DNA of 64,000 nucleotides, taken from Uloborus plumipes (taxonomy: Eukaryota > Arthropoda > Arachnida > Araneae > Uloboridae). Where the stretch lies: the NCBI GenBank assembly GCA_038373865.1, contig JAXGGA010003450.1, positions 38,390 to 102,389 on the forward strand. The letters are read 5' to 3'. The notes below the pieces were generated by a model. It had not been told where the DNA came from. It saw only the letters and a list, made by a program, of their open reading frames with translations, and searched no databases. Below are positions 1 through 14,300 of the stretch, piece by piece. Each line of letters begins with the position of its first letter. The stretch's first letter is position 1. Both the position numbers and the translations under genes were made by a program.

Positions 1-116
1 TCTCTTCTTTCTCCTAAGAAAGTTCACAAAACATTCAGAGCTCTAATTCGTAGTTTGTTAATGCAACGAACTTTACAATGTCACCAGCAGAGAAAAAATC
101 TTTCTTTGGTAAGGAG

Positions 117-2371
117 CAGTGGCGGATCCAGACTATGGATTTGGGAGGGGAACTTTTGTAGAAACTGTTTATTGGGGGGGGGGGGTATATTAAATGAACC
201 CTCAAAAATATTTAAACATAAAGCTCTCTCTTTTTGCAGTGTGCTTTTTAATAAAGAATTAAATGCAATACAAATTTTTTTCGTCACAAATTCTCAAATT
301 TTAATTTCAATCCCCGTTTGTTTGTTGTTGAACTTTTTAATTAAGAAAAAAACATTAGCAGAAACTATGAAATATAAAGAGCAATTCCACAAAAAATAAA
401 TACAAATGTGATTAAGCAATTTTGTGGCCACAAACACTTAGTAAAAAAAGATTGCTGAAAAAACCGACCTTCTCTTGTTTGAATTTACAGTAACCCCTAG
501 TTATATCGCGTTTTTCGGGGGACAAGAAAAAAGCGCGATATATTCGACAGCGCGATATAACCGAGGTCATTAAAAATAGTTTCCTATCAGCAAGTTTTTC
601 TCTTGGCAATGTAAAATTAAAATCAGGAATTTTCAAAAAAAAAAATGTAGATAAGCTGCACCACTGTATACGCTGCACTTCGCAAAATTACGGAGAAAAA
701 AAATGTGTTTCATCAGATACGCCGCATCGGTGTATAAGCCGCATCAAACGTAGTTAAAAAAAATTTTCTGCAAGAACTTATGCTGCAGTATACTCGTATT
801 GACATCGTTGAAAAACAATGACAAAGAATTGGAAACATTGATTTGAAAATAGTGTTTCAATATCATAGATAATTAAAACGTTGCAACATTTTGGCGATAA
901 CGGCAACTTATAGTAACCCGGTCCTACTCCCTGGTAGTCTCTACAGCAACCTTACTTCCCATTCCCTCAGCTACGGGCGGCGGGCGATTTTGTTTTTCGT
1001 TTGGAGTTGTTGATGTTTTTTTTCCCCGTAATTTATTCCCCTTCCTTATCACTAGCGATTTTGATTTTTTATTTGTTTTTCGTTTGAATTCGTTTTTTGA
1101 TTATGTTGGTTATTGTTGATGTTTTTTTTTTCTTAATTTATTCCCCTTCGTTATCGGATCTAGGAAAGTAAAATAGCATCTGAATAAGCAGAAATGCTGT
1201 CACCCTTTTTAAAATAGAACTATTCAAGGGCGTTGCAGTAGTGGCTAAACATAGCATGCACTTAAAAAAAAAAAAAAAGACAAAAAAAAAAAAAAAAACT
1301 TTTACATCGTACAAGCCGCCATGGCGAAAAGCCGCAGGAGTGAAAAGTTAGCTTTTAAACACGTATAAACCGCAGCTTATCTGCCCGAAAATACGGTATA
1401 TAACAGCACATTTTCCTTCTTTTCTGTTTGTTTTGAAAATTTGTCATATGGCTTTCTTTTCGAGCATTGCTGTGGAAATATTTTCATTTACGCAAAACTT
1501 GTTCGAATCAGTAATTTTTGTAAATCAATGATAAAAAAATTAAATAAATTCTTTCTTTCATCAACATTTTTTTTAAATTATGTTTTAAATGAGTTGTTCA
1601 TTTCGAAACATTGTTAAATTTGTTGTACTCATCGTCATTCTTCGTTCTGTTAATCTCGGAACAACTTGCTCCACTCGCGGAACAACTTGCTCCCCCGTCG
1701 ACGTAAGTTGGTAATTTTCGGGTTTATTTACCATAGAATTAATTATTAAAAAACCTTACGAAATAAAACTAAAAAAAAAACAGCTTTTGTATCAAAGGGA
1801 CAAAGAAAAACCTTGGAATATTAATTTTAGAATCTTGTTTTCCGAACAAATTTTAAGCATGAGTAAAACACGGAACTTTTGGCCCAGCTCTCCCCTGCTT
1901 ACATTTATTTTTTCTGTAAGTAATTAATGTAGAACAAATTGAATGAAAGAACTAAGACTTACCATGAGGAAAAGAAGATAGCTGAAGAACAGTTCTCATC
2001 ATCAAAAAAAAAAAAAAAATCTTGAAAATAAAACGTAGCTATCACAAATAAATTTGTTATCGTTGTGGTGGTATTGTACAGCACAAAATAAGCGCACTAA
2101 ACACGAAACACAGGGTTGTCAACTCTTAAAAATGCCCCCCCCCCCCTAAACTCAACTCAAAAAACCCTTAGATGCGATTGGATAATAATGACGTCATGAA
2201 TCAAAAACTTTGGTTGCCACTTAAAATTGGTAGCCAAATCTCAAATATAAAAACGAAAGGAATCTGAAAAACGAAATTATTTTCCTTTTCTCTGTTCTGA
2301 AAATTTTTATGCACCTTGGCATTTTGGGGGGGGAACGTTCCCCCAGTTCCCCCCCCGTGGATCCGCGCCTG
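117..2371. mobile_element. hAT-type non-autonomous transposon
   Basis: The left end reads CAGTGGCGGATCCAG and the right end is its imperfect inverse (GTGGATCCGCGCCTG). The 8-bp direct repeat GTAAGGAG flanks it exactly at 109-116 and 2372-2379. CAG...CTG ends with 8-bp duplications are the hallmark of hAT elements. The 2.25-kb body has G/C runs near both ends and A/T homopolymers inside. No transposase-like reading frame is visible, so it must depend on a transposase made elsewhere. Confidence 0.8.
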
Positions 2372-2521
2372 GTAAGGAGTGTGTGATAAATAATTCGATG
2401 ATACTTTTGAAGTTTTTTTCCCAAATTATTTTCAAGTAATGTAACCAAACAATTTAAAGATCTTCATTTATGCAACCATACCGAATTTTGTCCAATCTGG
2501 TTTCTTAATTTTACTTGCAGA

Positions 2522-5055
2522 TAGGGCTGCGACATCGATGTCGATGTTTTGGAAACATCGATGTTTTATAATCCAGCAAAAAAAGCTTGATAAAAATATG
2601 GGATATGCAGACGTATTAAGAAGTTTTCATCCTTAATCAGAAGTTTCAGTATTGATCTCATTAGAAAACATTTTCTATCGTTATTATCGATGTTTTACTC
2701 TCGATGTTTCTAAAACATTTCTAATTTGCTTTCGCCTTTTTTTAAAAAAAAATTATTTATTTCATTATTATTATTTATGCGAATGTTTTATATTTCAGCA
2801 AAAAGAAAAAAATATATCAAGATATGCGGCAAAAAGTTAGATCGTTAATCAGTCATTACACTATCAATCTCGTTAGACTTTTTGATCGATGTTTTTTAAT
2901 GATCACTGTTTCGCGTTCGATGTTTTTTTTTCTTTCGATGTCTGTTTTACACTTCAGCAAAAAGCAATAAAAATATGCAATAAAAAAGAAACATCTTTAA
3001 CAGTTCTAATATATATCGTATTGAAATAGTTTTTTTTTTTTTTTAAATTACTACCGATGATTTACGGACAATGATTTTTAAGCATCGTTGATTTTGTTTT
3101 GCTTTAGAAATTTTTTTCAATAACGGTGTTTTACATTTCAACAAAAAAAGTTTCATAAAAATGTGCAATAAATAAAAGTTATACAATTAATCGACAGTTG
3201 CAGTATCTATCTCACTAAAAAAAGTTTTCTATAATTGACATCGATGTCAAACGGTTGCTGTTTTTCAGGAGACAAAAGATAAATCTAATTGAGTGATACA
3301 CTAGGTGGCCAAAAGTATCCGGACACTTTCAAAAATTTACATTTTTAGATATAACTCGAGAAATAAGTGATCAATTGTTCTTTAACTTTAGTCATACAAA
3401 ATATATTCTTCACCGAACATTTCCAAGTTGAAATTAAATTACCCTTGCATTTGGGGGACGATAAGAAGGGGGTCGAAAGAAAAACCGCTTTTTAACCATA
3501 ACTCTTTGAAAATAGCTCGGAATAAGCTATGCATTTCAGTAATTAATTAGCATACTATGTATAATTACTGTACAAATTCAAATGAACGTACCACTCTTAC
3601 TTCCGAAGATATGAAACATTTTTTAAAAAACGGCAATTTTATTTGAAGGGTTTTTGCTCATAACACGCAGAGTTTTTGATCAAACCTTATCAAAACTTCA
3701 AGAAATATGACAAAATACAAGAGAAAGAACATACTAAAACGGTTTTTAAAAATATTAAAAATCCGATGAGATATGAACGTTAAAAGGAAATAATTTTGCA
3801 CGGCGCATGCGCGAAAGACAGAAATTTATAACTACAAAAATATTGTAGCCTGGTGTATACTGCATCTGATAAAAAAAGTTCCAGTTGAATATCGTAAAAA
3901 TTGAAAAAGATATCAGCGATCTAGTGAGCTGTAATTCATTCATTTGCAGTCAATTCATAAATGGAGAGGGGTTGTTCACAAATAGTGTGGGGACAATCGA
4001 GCATATTTTTCAATGTTAAATTGTATACTGTTTAAAAATTTATATTTGGCATAGAAGTCACATTTCGCCCATTCGGCCAAAAAGACCTTATAAGTAGGTA
4101 GCCAAAAGTATCCGGAGACCCCCTGAAACGTTGATTTTGAACGATGACGAAATAACCTTTATTTTAAAAATAGCTCTTTGTGGACAGACCCTCACTATGT
4201 ATGTATTGTCTGCGAATGAATGAAATACAGCTCACTAGACCGCTGATATCTTTTTCAATTTTTATGATATTCAACTGAAACTTTTTTTATAAGATGCAGT
4301 ATATACCAGGCTACAATATTTTTGTAGTTATAAATTTCTGTCGTTCGCGCATGCGCCGTGAAATTTTTTTTCCTTTTAACGTTCATATCTCATCGGATTT
4401 TTAATATTTTTAAAAACCGTTTTAGTATGTTCTTTCTCTTGTATTTTGTCATCTTTCCTGAAGTTTTGATAAGATTTGATCAAAAACTCTGCGTGTTATG
4501 AGCAAAAACCCTTCAAATAAAATTGCCGTTTTTTAAAAAATGTTTCATATCTTCGGAAGTAAGAGTGGTGCGTTCATTTGAATTTGTATAGTAATTATAC
4601 ATAGTATGCTAATTAATTACTGAAATGCATAGCTTATTCCGAGCTATTTTCAAAGAGTTATGGTCAAAAAGCGGTTATTCTTTCGACCCCCCTTCTTATC
4701 GTCCCCCAAATGCAAGGGTAATTTAATTTCAACTTGGAAATGTTCGGTGAAGCCTATATTTTGTATGACTAAAGTTAAAGAACAATTGATAACTTATTTC
4801 TCCAGCTATATGTAAAAATGTGAATTTTTGAAAGTGTCCGGATACTTTTGGCCACCTAGTGTATATAGAGGCGCAATGTATTGGGGAGTATCTGTATTAC
4901 TGTACATTTAAATGTGTAAGTAATTTTCATAAAAAAAGATCGATGTTTTGAAACATCGATGTTTGAAAACATCAATGTTTTTTGGTTGATGTATCAACAC
5001 CATCGATGTCTTAATTTCGAAACATCGATGTTTCGCCTTCGATGTCGCACCCCTA
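2522..5055. mobile_element. TCGATGTTT-rich transposon, split by a fold-back element
   Basis: The ends are inverted: TAGGGCTGCGACATCGATG on the left and CATCGATGTTTC...GTCGCACCCCTA on the right. The motif TCGATGTTT or CATCGATG recurs near 2530-2570, 2680-2710, 2885, 2917, 3240 and 4940-5045. The 3299-4861 element sits inside it, leaving about 970 bp of original element. I see no clean target duplication and no transposase. The terminal form resembles hAT ends, but the class is uncertain. Confidence 0.55.
3299..4861. mobile_element. Tc1-like fold-back element with ~650-bp arms
   Basis: The ends CACTAGGTGGCCAAAAGTAT and its exact inverse are flanked by TA on both sides (3297-3298, 4862-4863), as for Tc1/mariner insertions. 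Nearly the whole element is an inverted repeat: about 3299-3950 pairs with about 4208-4861 around a ~260-bp loop. The loop holds a further partial copy of the terminal motif (near 4096, GGTAGCCAAAAGTATCCGG). It has no transposase frame and is non-autonomous. Confidence 0.75.
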
Positions 5056-5271
5056 CTATTTTATCAATATTTTTGAGGTTGACATTTTCCCTCAATTCTG
5101 GAATTTTTTCAAGAAGTCTTCGCGTGCCACTGTTACTGCTCTGCCGTGCCACATTGTGGCACGCGTGCCGCGGGTTGGCCACCACTGATTTAGGCCTTCA
5201 GAACATACATGTGCAATGTGGCCTGTTAGCTCTTTCACCAAGTATCATTATAGAGTGCGAACGTAAAATAC
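5056..5271. other. Arp5 intron remnant, no gene seen
   Basis: This stretch lies between the right end of the TCGATG-rich element and the last visible Arp5 exon. A donor-like GT follows that exon on the minus strand, so this is intron. I could not find the next Arp5 exon here or further left; it probably lies outside the window. Confidence 0.5.
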
Positions 5272-5389
5272 CTCTGCCAGTTTCTGCTGATCACTGGCGT
5301 TGTACCTCGCCAAGACTGTTTCAATTGTCTCGGCAAGACCAGCCTGCTCCACTCCGATCATGGTTGGTTGAAACACGATCTCGGGGACC
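5272..5389 (-). CDS. Arp5: Arp5 exon 16 (last one visible)
   Basis: 39 codons, [20 protein letters not shown] onward to QKLAE, matching [20 protein letters not shown]. Acceptor ATCTCCTAG, donor GTATTT. The protein continues off the window to the left. Confidence 0.93.
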
Positions 5390-8300
5390 CTAGGAGATAA
5401 AGGAAAGGTAAGCCATCTTCATTTAAAAACTTTTCCAACTACATGAGTTGAAAATTCTGGAATGTGTGGCTTATGAAAATTGAGATAGTAAAGATTACAA
5501 ATGTAAATGATAGCTGGATGTTCCCATCAGAATTACACGTTAAAAATTTAGGTATTAAAATATTTAGGGTTGATAATATGTCTTAAGGAAAAAGGTTTAG
5601 GATGTTAATCCTCAACCCTTTCATTACAGTATGTCTATATCTGCATATGTACTAGGAATACACCAGTATGTATTAATAAAATAAAAAAATACTAGTTTTA
5701 AAAATGCTCACCTAATTCTTTCGAGACCCAAATGGAGTTGATAGTACTCAGCAAAATTAAAAGAAAAATTTGTTTCACACCTAAAAATAGAAATTAAATT
5801 AATCTCACCAAAGTACTAATCATGATATTTTAAACTAACAATAGTACAAAAATGAAAAAAATACTAACTTTGAAAATTCCCTACTATATTCAGATAATAT
5901 CTCATCAAGGATCTTTATTTGTTCCTTTTTTTCCTCTAACTCCATTGTCTGCAAAAGATTTATTACATCCAAACAACAGACAAGAATCCAAATTAATGTT
6001 CAAGAAATCAAAATGGTAAGCAGATTTAGCATTTAATTAATTTATCATTTTACCACTTTTACAAAAAAAAAAAAAAAAACATTGCTTTCTGTAAAAATAT
6101 AGAACAAAAGATAAAATATAATAATTGAATACATTATTTTTCAGAGATGACTTTTAACATGTAGGGTGTAATTGAAAAACTTAATTTATAATTGCATAAT
6201 TTGAAAGTTATCTGTAAAAGAATATTGAAATTTTCTGTTTTTTCCAAGCGTGATTAGAGCTAAACACTACTTTTTAATTTCTAATGCAAATGATAAGAAA
6301 TGGCCCACTTTAGAGGGTTATAAACTAATGTCTTTTTTTATGATGAGAGCAGTGATTGGTTTTCACTTTCAAAATGTATTTTTAACCAAAAAAAAAAGTC
6401 TGCCACCTTGTCTTGTGGTCAGAGATGTCTGATTGTGATGCGGTGGCCGCTGGTTCGAATCCCGGCTTGGGCATTAACGTACTGTCCCTCTTTCCCAGGG
6501 GCGTAATATTTCAGACCGGCTCAGCTCCCCCGGAAAAATTTCTTTACTACAACATTCTGTAACACATTTTTTCCCCTCAAACCTGTTTTCGAATGTGTGA
6601 TCTACTTTCCCTAGGAAATTCCCGCAATGTCACCAAAAATTGTCAAAAGTCATTTTTTTTAAAGGTAACATTTGGAATTTTTTTCATTAGAAAAGTTTGA
6701 GATTTCCTGTTCCTGAGCAAATATTCTATCAAAAACTAAGTTCATAATTAAAAATGCAAAAATATAGTTCAACTTGTCTTTCTGGGGAAAGATACATTAG
6801 CAATGTTTTTAAATTCATCTACTCAAGCTCGGATACCCGAGTGGTATAAGTAACAACAACCAAAAAAACTTACATATTGTTGAATGGACTGCATTTCCAC
6901 TGGATCAGCAAAAACCCCTAAATAAATAAGATTAAAAAAAACATTTTAGTCTTTTCTGAGGTTATAATTTCAGTAGGGTTCCAATATTGAGCAACACAAT
7001 GCTGCACATCAAGGAATGAGAATTACCTCCAAATAAGTCATTGGCTGTGGTGGAACTGAATCCCCCAATGTGAGTGCTTTTGAGCCTGTCTGAAGACAAC
7101 TTCTGGCGCGCCTCAGACACTTCCTGAAATTGAAGGAACCAGTCAATCGTAAGAAAAGACGAATAAATAGCTACTGTAGAACCTTATTCATCCTGATCTA
7201 AGGATTATACAGACCAAATTTGCGGTTTTAAGAGCAATTTTATATTTACATAGATAATTTTAAATTGTGATAGCAAGAATATAACTGAGAAAAATACGCA
7301 GGAATAGTATGCAGAAAATTTGCTTTTTATTTTGATTTAATGAAGAGCTTCTGCATAGTTTGTACAATAAATTATGAAAATCTAACTAATACCACTGCAG
7401 CTGAACTATAATGATAAATCGTTAGGTTGACCATTCCTTATTCAAACGTGCATGTTTGCAGCAGAAGGTAGTCAACCAGTTTTTGTTAAGAAATTATGTG
7501 AAATTTTTTTTGATGTCCTTTAAACAATTATATTTAATTTTGCTACAAGGCGGGTATTTGATCGTGTAACGAATGGTAAGTCTGTTTGTTTAAGGATTTG
7601 CTTTGGTTATTACTCATAGTCTCCAGACTTTTGATCATCCGGATTTCCTTTGGTTCCGGTTGGTCCGGATAGCTGAGATTGTATTGTACCAATGTAAATT
7701 GAACAAAATATTTTACGCTCCTTTTAAATGTTTATTGATATCAATAGAATGTAACTTATAAGTTCTCTGAACAGAAACTACGAGTATTTAAGGAGGAAAA
7801 ACTAATAAAAATGAACAACAGACAGAAAATTGCTCCCCAATTAATTGAGAGGTGATGATATGAACAAGATTCTAACTATACTGCTAATGCATCAAAGTCA
7901 TGACTTATTTCATTTCAATTTTCAAAAAATCTATACATAATGATCGAAATGTGTACTACAAGAGCTAAATTGGTTTGAATGCCTGCGGCGTGAATGTGTT
8001 AATCCAACCGAAAATGTTCATTAGTCATTTTTTAAAAAATCATAAGTTTTTTTTATACTTCTTAAAATTTTCTCAGAAAGAAAAGGTTTGAGTGTAGCAG
8101 GAACTTTTTTTAAATGCAGAAAATCAAAAAAAAAAAAAAAGAAAGAAAGAAAAAAAGCATGAATTCACTAAATAGTTATTTGTAAAATCATTGACTTGTA
8201 AAATTTGCTGTATTTTCTGATATCAATCCTACACCATAAATGTAATGTTAAAAATTTAAAATGTCAATCATTATATGAATACTGTAGTATTTATAATCAA

Positions 8301-11300
8301 CAAATATAACATCTAGGATAAAATAATCTTGTTAGTTGTACATCTACAAAATTTTTTTGAATGGACACAAATATTGACATTATTAATTGTTGCAAGTGAT
8401 TTCCAAACATTTCAACAAAAGGCGTTACAGTGAGCATTTATTCAGTTACTAGAAGCTCAACAATAACCTATCTAAAGCGACTTTGGTAGAATGGAGAAAA
8501 AGTAGTTCCACAAGACAGTTCTGAATTTAATTACCTTTCTTTTCTGTTTCACATCATTGATCCAAGATTCTGCATCAGTGAAGTTCCTGAGATTTAACTC
8601 TTCACACCAGTTCTTCAGTGGAGAATCCTGAAGCAGAAATCAAAAATAATAATCAAAATATAGTTTAAAAAACTGAAAAATATATGTATGTATGGGCATA
8701 AGTATGTATTCATCTTGCATAACTCAAAAACGGTATAGGGTAGAACAATCTCGTTTGGCATGTAGGCTCTGAGGCGGATCTAGTTGTGATCTCCCTTTTT
8801 TGGTGCATTCGAATAATCCCAAAGGGGTAAACTGTTAACTTCAATGCAAACTAGAAAGTGATGTTATGATTTGGCCGCCACTTGGCGATGTATCGCTATT
8901 CTTTCGGTTGCCAATTCGGCGACATATCGCTGAATTGGCGACAAATTTGGAGAAAATTTTTTTTTTTTTCAATTTTGGTTACATTTGGCACTGCTGGCGA
9001 TATTTTGCGAAGAATCTATTAAATGATGTTAAACTCAGCGATATTTAGACTACAAATCATTGTAAAACATTTTTCTGCTTAATTTGCAACAAAATAGGGG
9101 TATAAATGTGTGAATTGTTATTTTGCTCACTCTAAGATACTATTTAAACACTAAAGACATACATTATGAAATTTAAACGTAAAAGGAAGTAGTGTGGTGT
9201 CCACACCAGTGGTTGGAAAAACTACATATTTTTCGTAGCGAACTACAACTACAACTACTTTCTTATAAATGTAGTTAACTACAGCTACAACTACTTTTTT
9301 TTAAATGTAGCGCGCTACACTACTTTTGAAATGTAGTTACTACTTCGCTACTTTTAAAAAAAAAAATAAATAAAAAGAATACACCGTTTGAGGATTGAAC
9401 TAAAAATTCGAAATGTGGTTTAGATTAAGGTAGATTGGGGGAAGATGCCGTTTTGGCGAAGATGCCATAACAATGTGTTTCACTCACAAGCATAAAAAAA
9501 AAAAAAAACACTTGTTTTTTTTTTTTTTAATTCTTTTTGCACCAATATGTCCTTTTAAGCCCTTTTGTAACAATTTTTTCATAACAGCATAGTCAATTCA
9601 GGAAATGCTGGAAATTTATCAAACATTCATTATTTTCTCTGCCAAGGTACATTTAATGCGAATATTCGCGGAATATGAACATTGCGATGCCAACCTAATC
9701 AATGATTTGCACAGGTCAGATTCGACCTAGTTTCTTTCTCTCCTTCTTTTTTTTTTCTTTTTTTTTAAAAGAAAAGTTTAAAAGTAGTTTCTAGAAATCG
9801 CTACAAACTACTATTTTTTTGTATCGCGCTACTCACTACTCTACTTTTTCTAAAAAGTAGTGCGCTACACTACAAACTACTAAAAAATGTAGCTACTACA
9901 GTAGATTCGCTATTTGTAGCGCGCTACTTCCGACCACCAGTGGCGTAGCAAGGCCTGATGAAACCCGGGGCGGAGCTCAATTTGTCACCCCCCCCCCCCA
10001 ATATTTCAAGCAAAACAACAAATTAAATTTGTTATTTTTTTTTATTTTTATTTATTCGGTATGAAAAGTATTATATTCCGCCTGTAAAAGTGTTTATAGA
10101 GTCATTCCACGTCAACTGGACCAATTTTTCAAATCGTCCCCACTCGACCATCTCCGATTTGGATTTGATTTTACAGAGGTGTAGACATGCCTATGAAACT
10201 AACTTGTGCAAATTTTTAGCTTTCAAGATCCAAATCTGGAGGAGCTAGGATCCCGCAAAAAATGTGGCCCAAAATGGCGGATGAACTTCATGAAACAAGT
10301 TGCAATGTTTAGGTCAAGGTTGCAGAAAATTTTATCACAGTGGAAGCCTAATTTTTTTTTTTTGGAGCTTAAAGTACTTTTGGTTGTCAACACTCTCCAG
10401 TATATTCTTTGAGATTGCGCTTATTAGATTTTGTGTAGCATGTGCCTAAACTTGCGAAAAAACGCGGTGGGCAATTTTTTTCCTGGATTTCAGGGTGTCA
10501 TAAATTTTTAACCAAAAAACTTCAAAGGTTTATACTTCGTAGTTTTATTGTCCAAATACTTGTTTTTAATGTTTTACAGCTACAGAGCTTAAATATTGTA
10601 TTTGTAAAAGATATTGGCACCCTAAGTGTCGATGAAAACGCTTCTTTTGAAAAATCGCCTGTTTTCAACTCCCTATATCTCAGGTTTGTCACCTAAGACC
10701 ATTTTTTCTTTGGCACCACTAGAAAGAATAGATTTTTTCCTATCGAAATGAGTTTTTTTTTCGATGGTGTTCTTTCGAATAAGGATGAAAAAATTAGCTT
10801 GAAATACTATCTGTTATGAAGAATTGGCATAATTAGGTTAAGACTGCAGAAAATTTTATCACACTGGGGGCCTAATATTTTTGGAATTTAAAGTACTTTT
10901 AGTTGTCAATACTCTCCAGTATTTTTTGTGAGATTGAGCTTATTAAATTTTGTGTAGCACGCATGTCAACTTACGAAAAAACGCGGTGGGCAATCTTTTT
11001 CCTGGATTCATAAATTTTTAACCAAACAAATTCAAAGGTTCATATTTCGTAGTTCTATTGTCCAAATACTTGTTTTTAATGTTTTACAGCTGCAGAGCTT
11101 AAATATTGTATTTGTAAAAGATATTGGCACCCTAAGTGTCTATCAAAATCATTTTAATGGAAAATCGGCTGTTTTCAACTCACTGTATCTCAAGTTTGTC
11201 ACTTTCAACCGTTTTTTTCGTTGGCACCATTAGAAAGAACAGATTTTTACCTATCGAAATGAGTTTTTTTTTCGATGGTGTTCTTTCGAATAAGGAGGAA

Positions 11301-14300
11301 AAAAAAGCTGGAAGTTTTGTCAGTTGTGAAGAATTGGCATAATTAGGCTAAGACTGCAGAATATTTTATTATAATAGAAGTTCGAATTTTTAACAACTTA
11401 AAGTACATTTAGTTGTTAATAGATTCTAATAATTATGTGATTTCCAGCTCATTAGCTTTTGTGTAGCATACATGAAAATTATTGGCAATTCCTGTTTGAA
11501 AAATAGCTTGATTTCAATGAACTGTAACTCAGGTTTGTCACCTTCCATCATCTTTTCGTTAGTACTACTATAAATAACAGATTTTTTCTTATCAGAGTAT
11601 TTATATAAACAACTAAATGTACTTTAAGTTGTTAAAAATTCGAACTTTTGGTATAATAAAATTTTCTGCAGTCTTAGCCTAATTATGCCAATTCTTCATA
11701 ACTGACAATACTTCGAGCTATTTTTTTCTTCCTTATTCGAAAGAACACCATCGAAAAAAAAACTCATTTCAATAGGAAAAAATCTGTTCTTTCTAATGGT
11801 GCCAACAAAAAAACAGTGGAAGGTGACAAACTTGAGATACAGTGAGTTGAAAACAGGCGATTTTTCATTAAAATGATTTTGATAGACACTTTTGACAACA
11901 ATATCTCTTACAAAATCAATATTTAAGCTCTGCAGCTGTAAAATATTAAAACCAAGTATTTGGACAATAGAACTACGAAACATGAACCTTTGAATTTGTT
12001 TGGTTAAAAATTTATGAATCCAGGAAAAAGATTGCCTAACGCGTTTTTTTGCAAGTTAACATGCGTGGTACACAAAATTTAATTAGCTCAATCTCACAAA
12101 AAATACTGGAGAGTATTGACCACTAAAAGTACTTTAAACTCCAAAAATATTAGGCCCCCAGTGTGATAAAATTTTCTGCAGTCTTAACCTAATTATGCCA
12201 ATTCTTCATAACAGACAGTATTTCAAGCTAATTTTTTCATCCTTATTCGAAAGAACACCATCGAAAAAAAAACTCATTTCGATAGGAAAAAATCTGTTCT
12301 TTCTAATGGTGCCAAAGAAAAAATGGTCTTAGGTGACAAACCTGAGATATAGTGAGTTGAAAACAGGCGATTTTTCAAAAGAAGCGTTTTCATCGACACT
12401 TAGGGTGCCAATATCTTTTACAAATACAATATTTAAGCTCTGTAGCTGTAAAACATTAAAAACAAGTATTTGGACAATAAAACTACGAAGTATAAACCTT
12501 TGAAGTTTTTTGGTTAAAAATTTATGACAACCTGAAATCCAGGAAAAAAATTGCCCACCGCGTTTTTTCGCAAGTTTAGGCACGTGCTACACAAAATCTA
12601 ATAAGCGCAATCTCAAAGAATATACTGGAGAGTGTTGACAACCAAAAGTACTTTAAGCTCCAAAAAAAATTAGGCTTCCACTGTGATAAAATTTTCTGCA
12701 ACCTTGACCTAAACATTGCAACTTGTTTCATGAAGTTCATCCGCCATTTTGGGCCACATTTTTTGCGGGATCCTAGCTCCTCCAGATTTGGATCTTGGAA
12801 GCTAAAAATTTGCACAGGTTAATTTCATAGGCATGTCTATACCTCTGTAAAATTTGATCCAAATCGGAGATGGTCGGGTGGGGACCACTAGTCCACTTGA
12901 CATGGAATGACTCTATATGAACAAAAACCAACTACTGAAAATTTTCTAACGCAGCATTTTTCGTGCAAGAAAAGAAAAAAAAAATGAGACAATTTGTTAA
13001 ATCGCGCCTTCGTCCCCGAAATACATACGAGAGAGTGAAAAAACATTGTTGCATTTTGATTTGTAGTAAGTATAAAAACACGCAGTATATCCGCTGGGCT
13101 GTGGAGTAGGCGAAAGAATACCCGACTCTTCTACGAACATAAATATAGTGCCACTTCCATTTTAAATCAGGCAGGTATAGCACAGAACAGTGACGCAAAC
13201 AGAAAATATTTTAGGAGGGGGGCGCTCAGAAAAATTGGTTCGGGGGGGGGGGGGAGTCCCTCCGAAAATTTTTTGAAATATTAGTCCTGAAAGCGCAGTT
13301 TCAAATGGTCTCTGGTGCAAGGGCAGATTTATCTTCTTGTTAAGGAGGGGGTCATTAGTCTTTTTTTTTTGCATAAATAAGAGGAGTGAGGGACAAATTT
13401 TGGAAATATATCCCCAAAACACTAGTTTAGCCTACTTTTTTTCCTTTAAGAGGAGGGGGGGGGTTATGCCTCCCCTCTGGAACTGTGCCTGCCCTGGTGA
13501 TGTTTGGGGAATGGAAAGGACTTCGATGAAAAATTTTTGAAACTGTAATCGCGAGTATAGGCGCGATAATTAAGTTTCAAAGACCCAACTACAGACGAAC
13601 TTTGATGATGTAGAAAGAGGAGCTCTCTGCTGGAAACATTTCGAAATAGAAATCTCAAAAAAAAGGTGTTTTAGCGATAATCAGTGATGTTAGGGGGTGC
13701 TTAAATTTTTCCAAACCTTTTCAGATTTCTGACGATAGTAATCACCCAAAATATATAGAGGACTGCTTGCTAAGCGTATCATCCAATTATCGTTTTAATC
13801 ACATAATTTTTGACGATCTTGGATGATATTAGAGAGAAGAGGGTTGGGACCCTTGTCTGAAAATTTTCCGAGTCTTACAACACGGTTGTAGACCATATTT
13901 AGTAGCATTAGGGGGCAGGGGCTCGGAAATTTTTAGCACTTGAAGCTTGAAAAAGCAGCTCTAAAAAATGTCGATGTTATTAGAAACAATGGCAGATCTA
14001 GCTTCTGGTTTGGGGAGTGGGGGGGGGGGGGGTTCTGCTGAGATTAACTACTGAAATTTGTTTGAAAAATTAGTTTTATAGTTTTTGGGGATGTTAGAGG
14101 GAAGAAAGATGCGGTGAACTTTGAGACAACTTAGAAGCTAAAGTCTTATAAATGTGATTATCGTTCATGTTTATAGTTAGGGCAAAGGTTGAGGCTCAGG
14201 GACCGTCCCAAATCAATTTTTTGATAAATAGATGCATATCTATCCCCACCTCTGCAATTTTTCATAATTGAAGTATCAAAAATGGAAAATTTGACGAATT

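Noticed and set aside
4959..5393. 144-residue plus-strand open frame
   Set aside because: It runs antisense over Arp5 exon 16 and through transposon sequence; no known domain.
6396..6475. A functional tRNA gene (also at 15642, 43820, 55424, 63590)
   Set aside because: B boxes are good, but none forms a full cloverleaf with paired acceptor stem, and several are in repeated copies with SINE bodies.
10206..12815. Pairs of matching open frames on opposite strands (such as 10442-10696 and 12329-12583)
   Set aside because: They are the same non-coding sequence seen twice because of the palindrome; no domain or codon bias.
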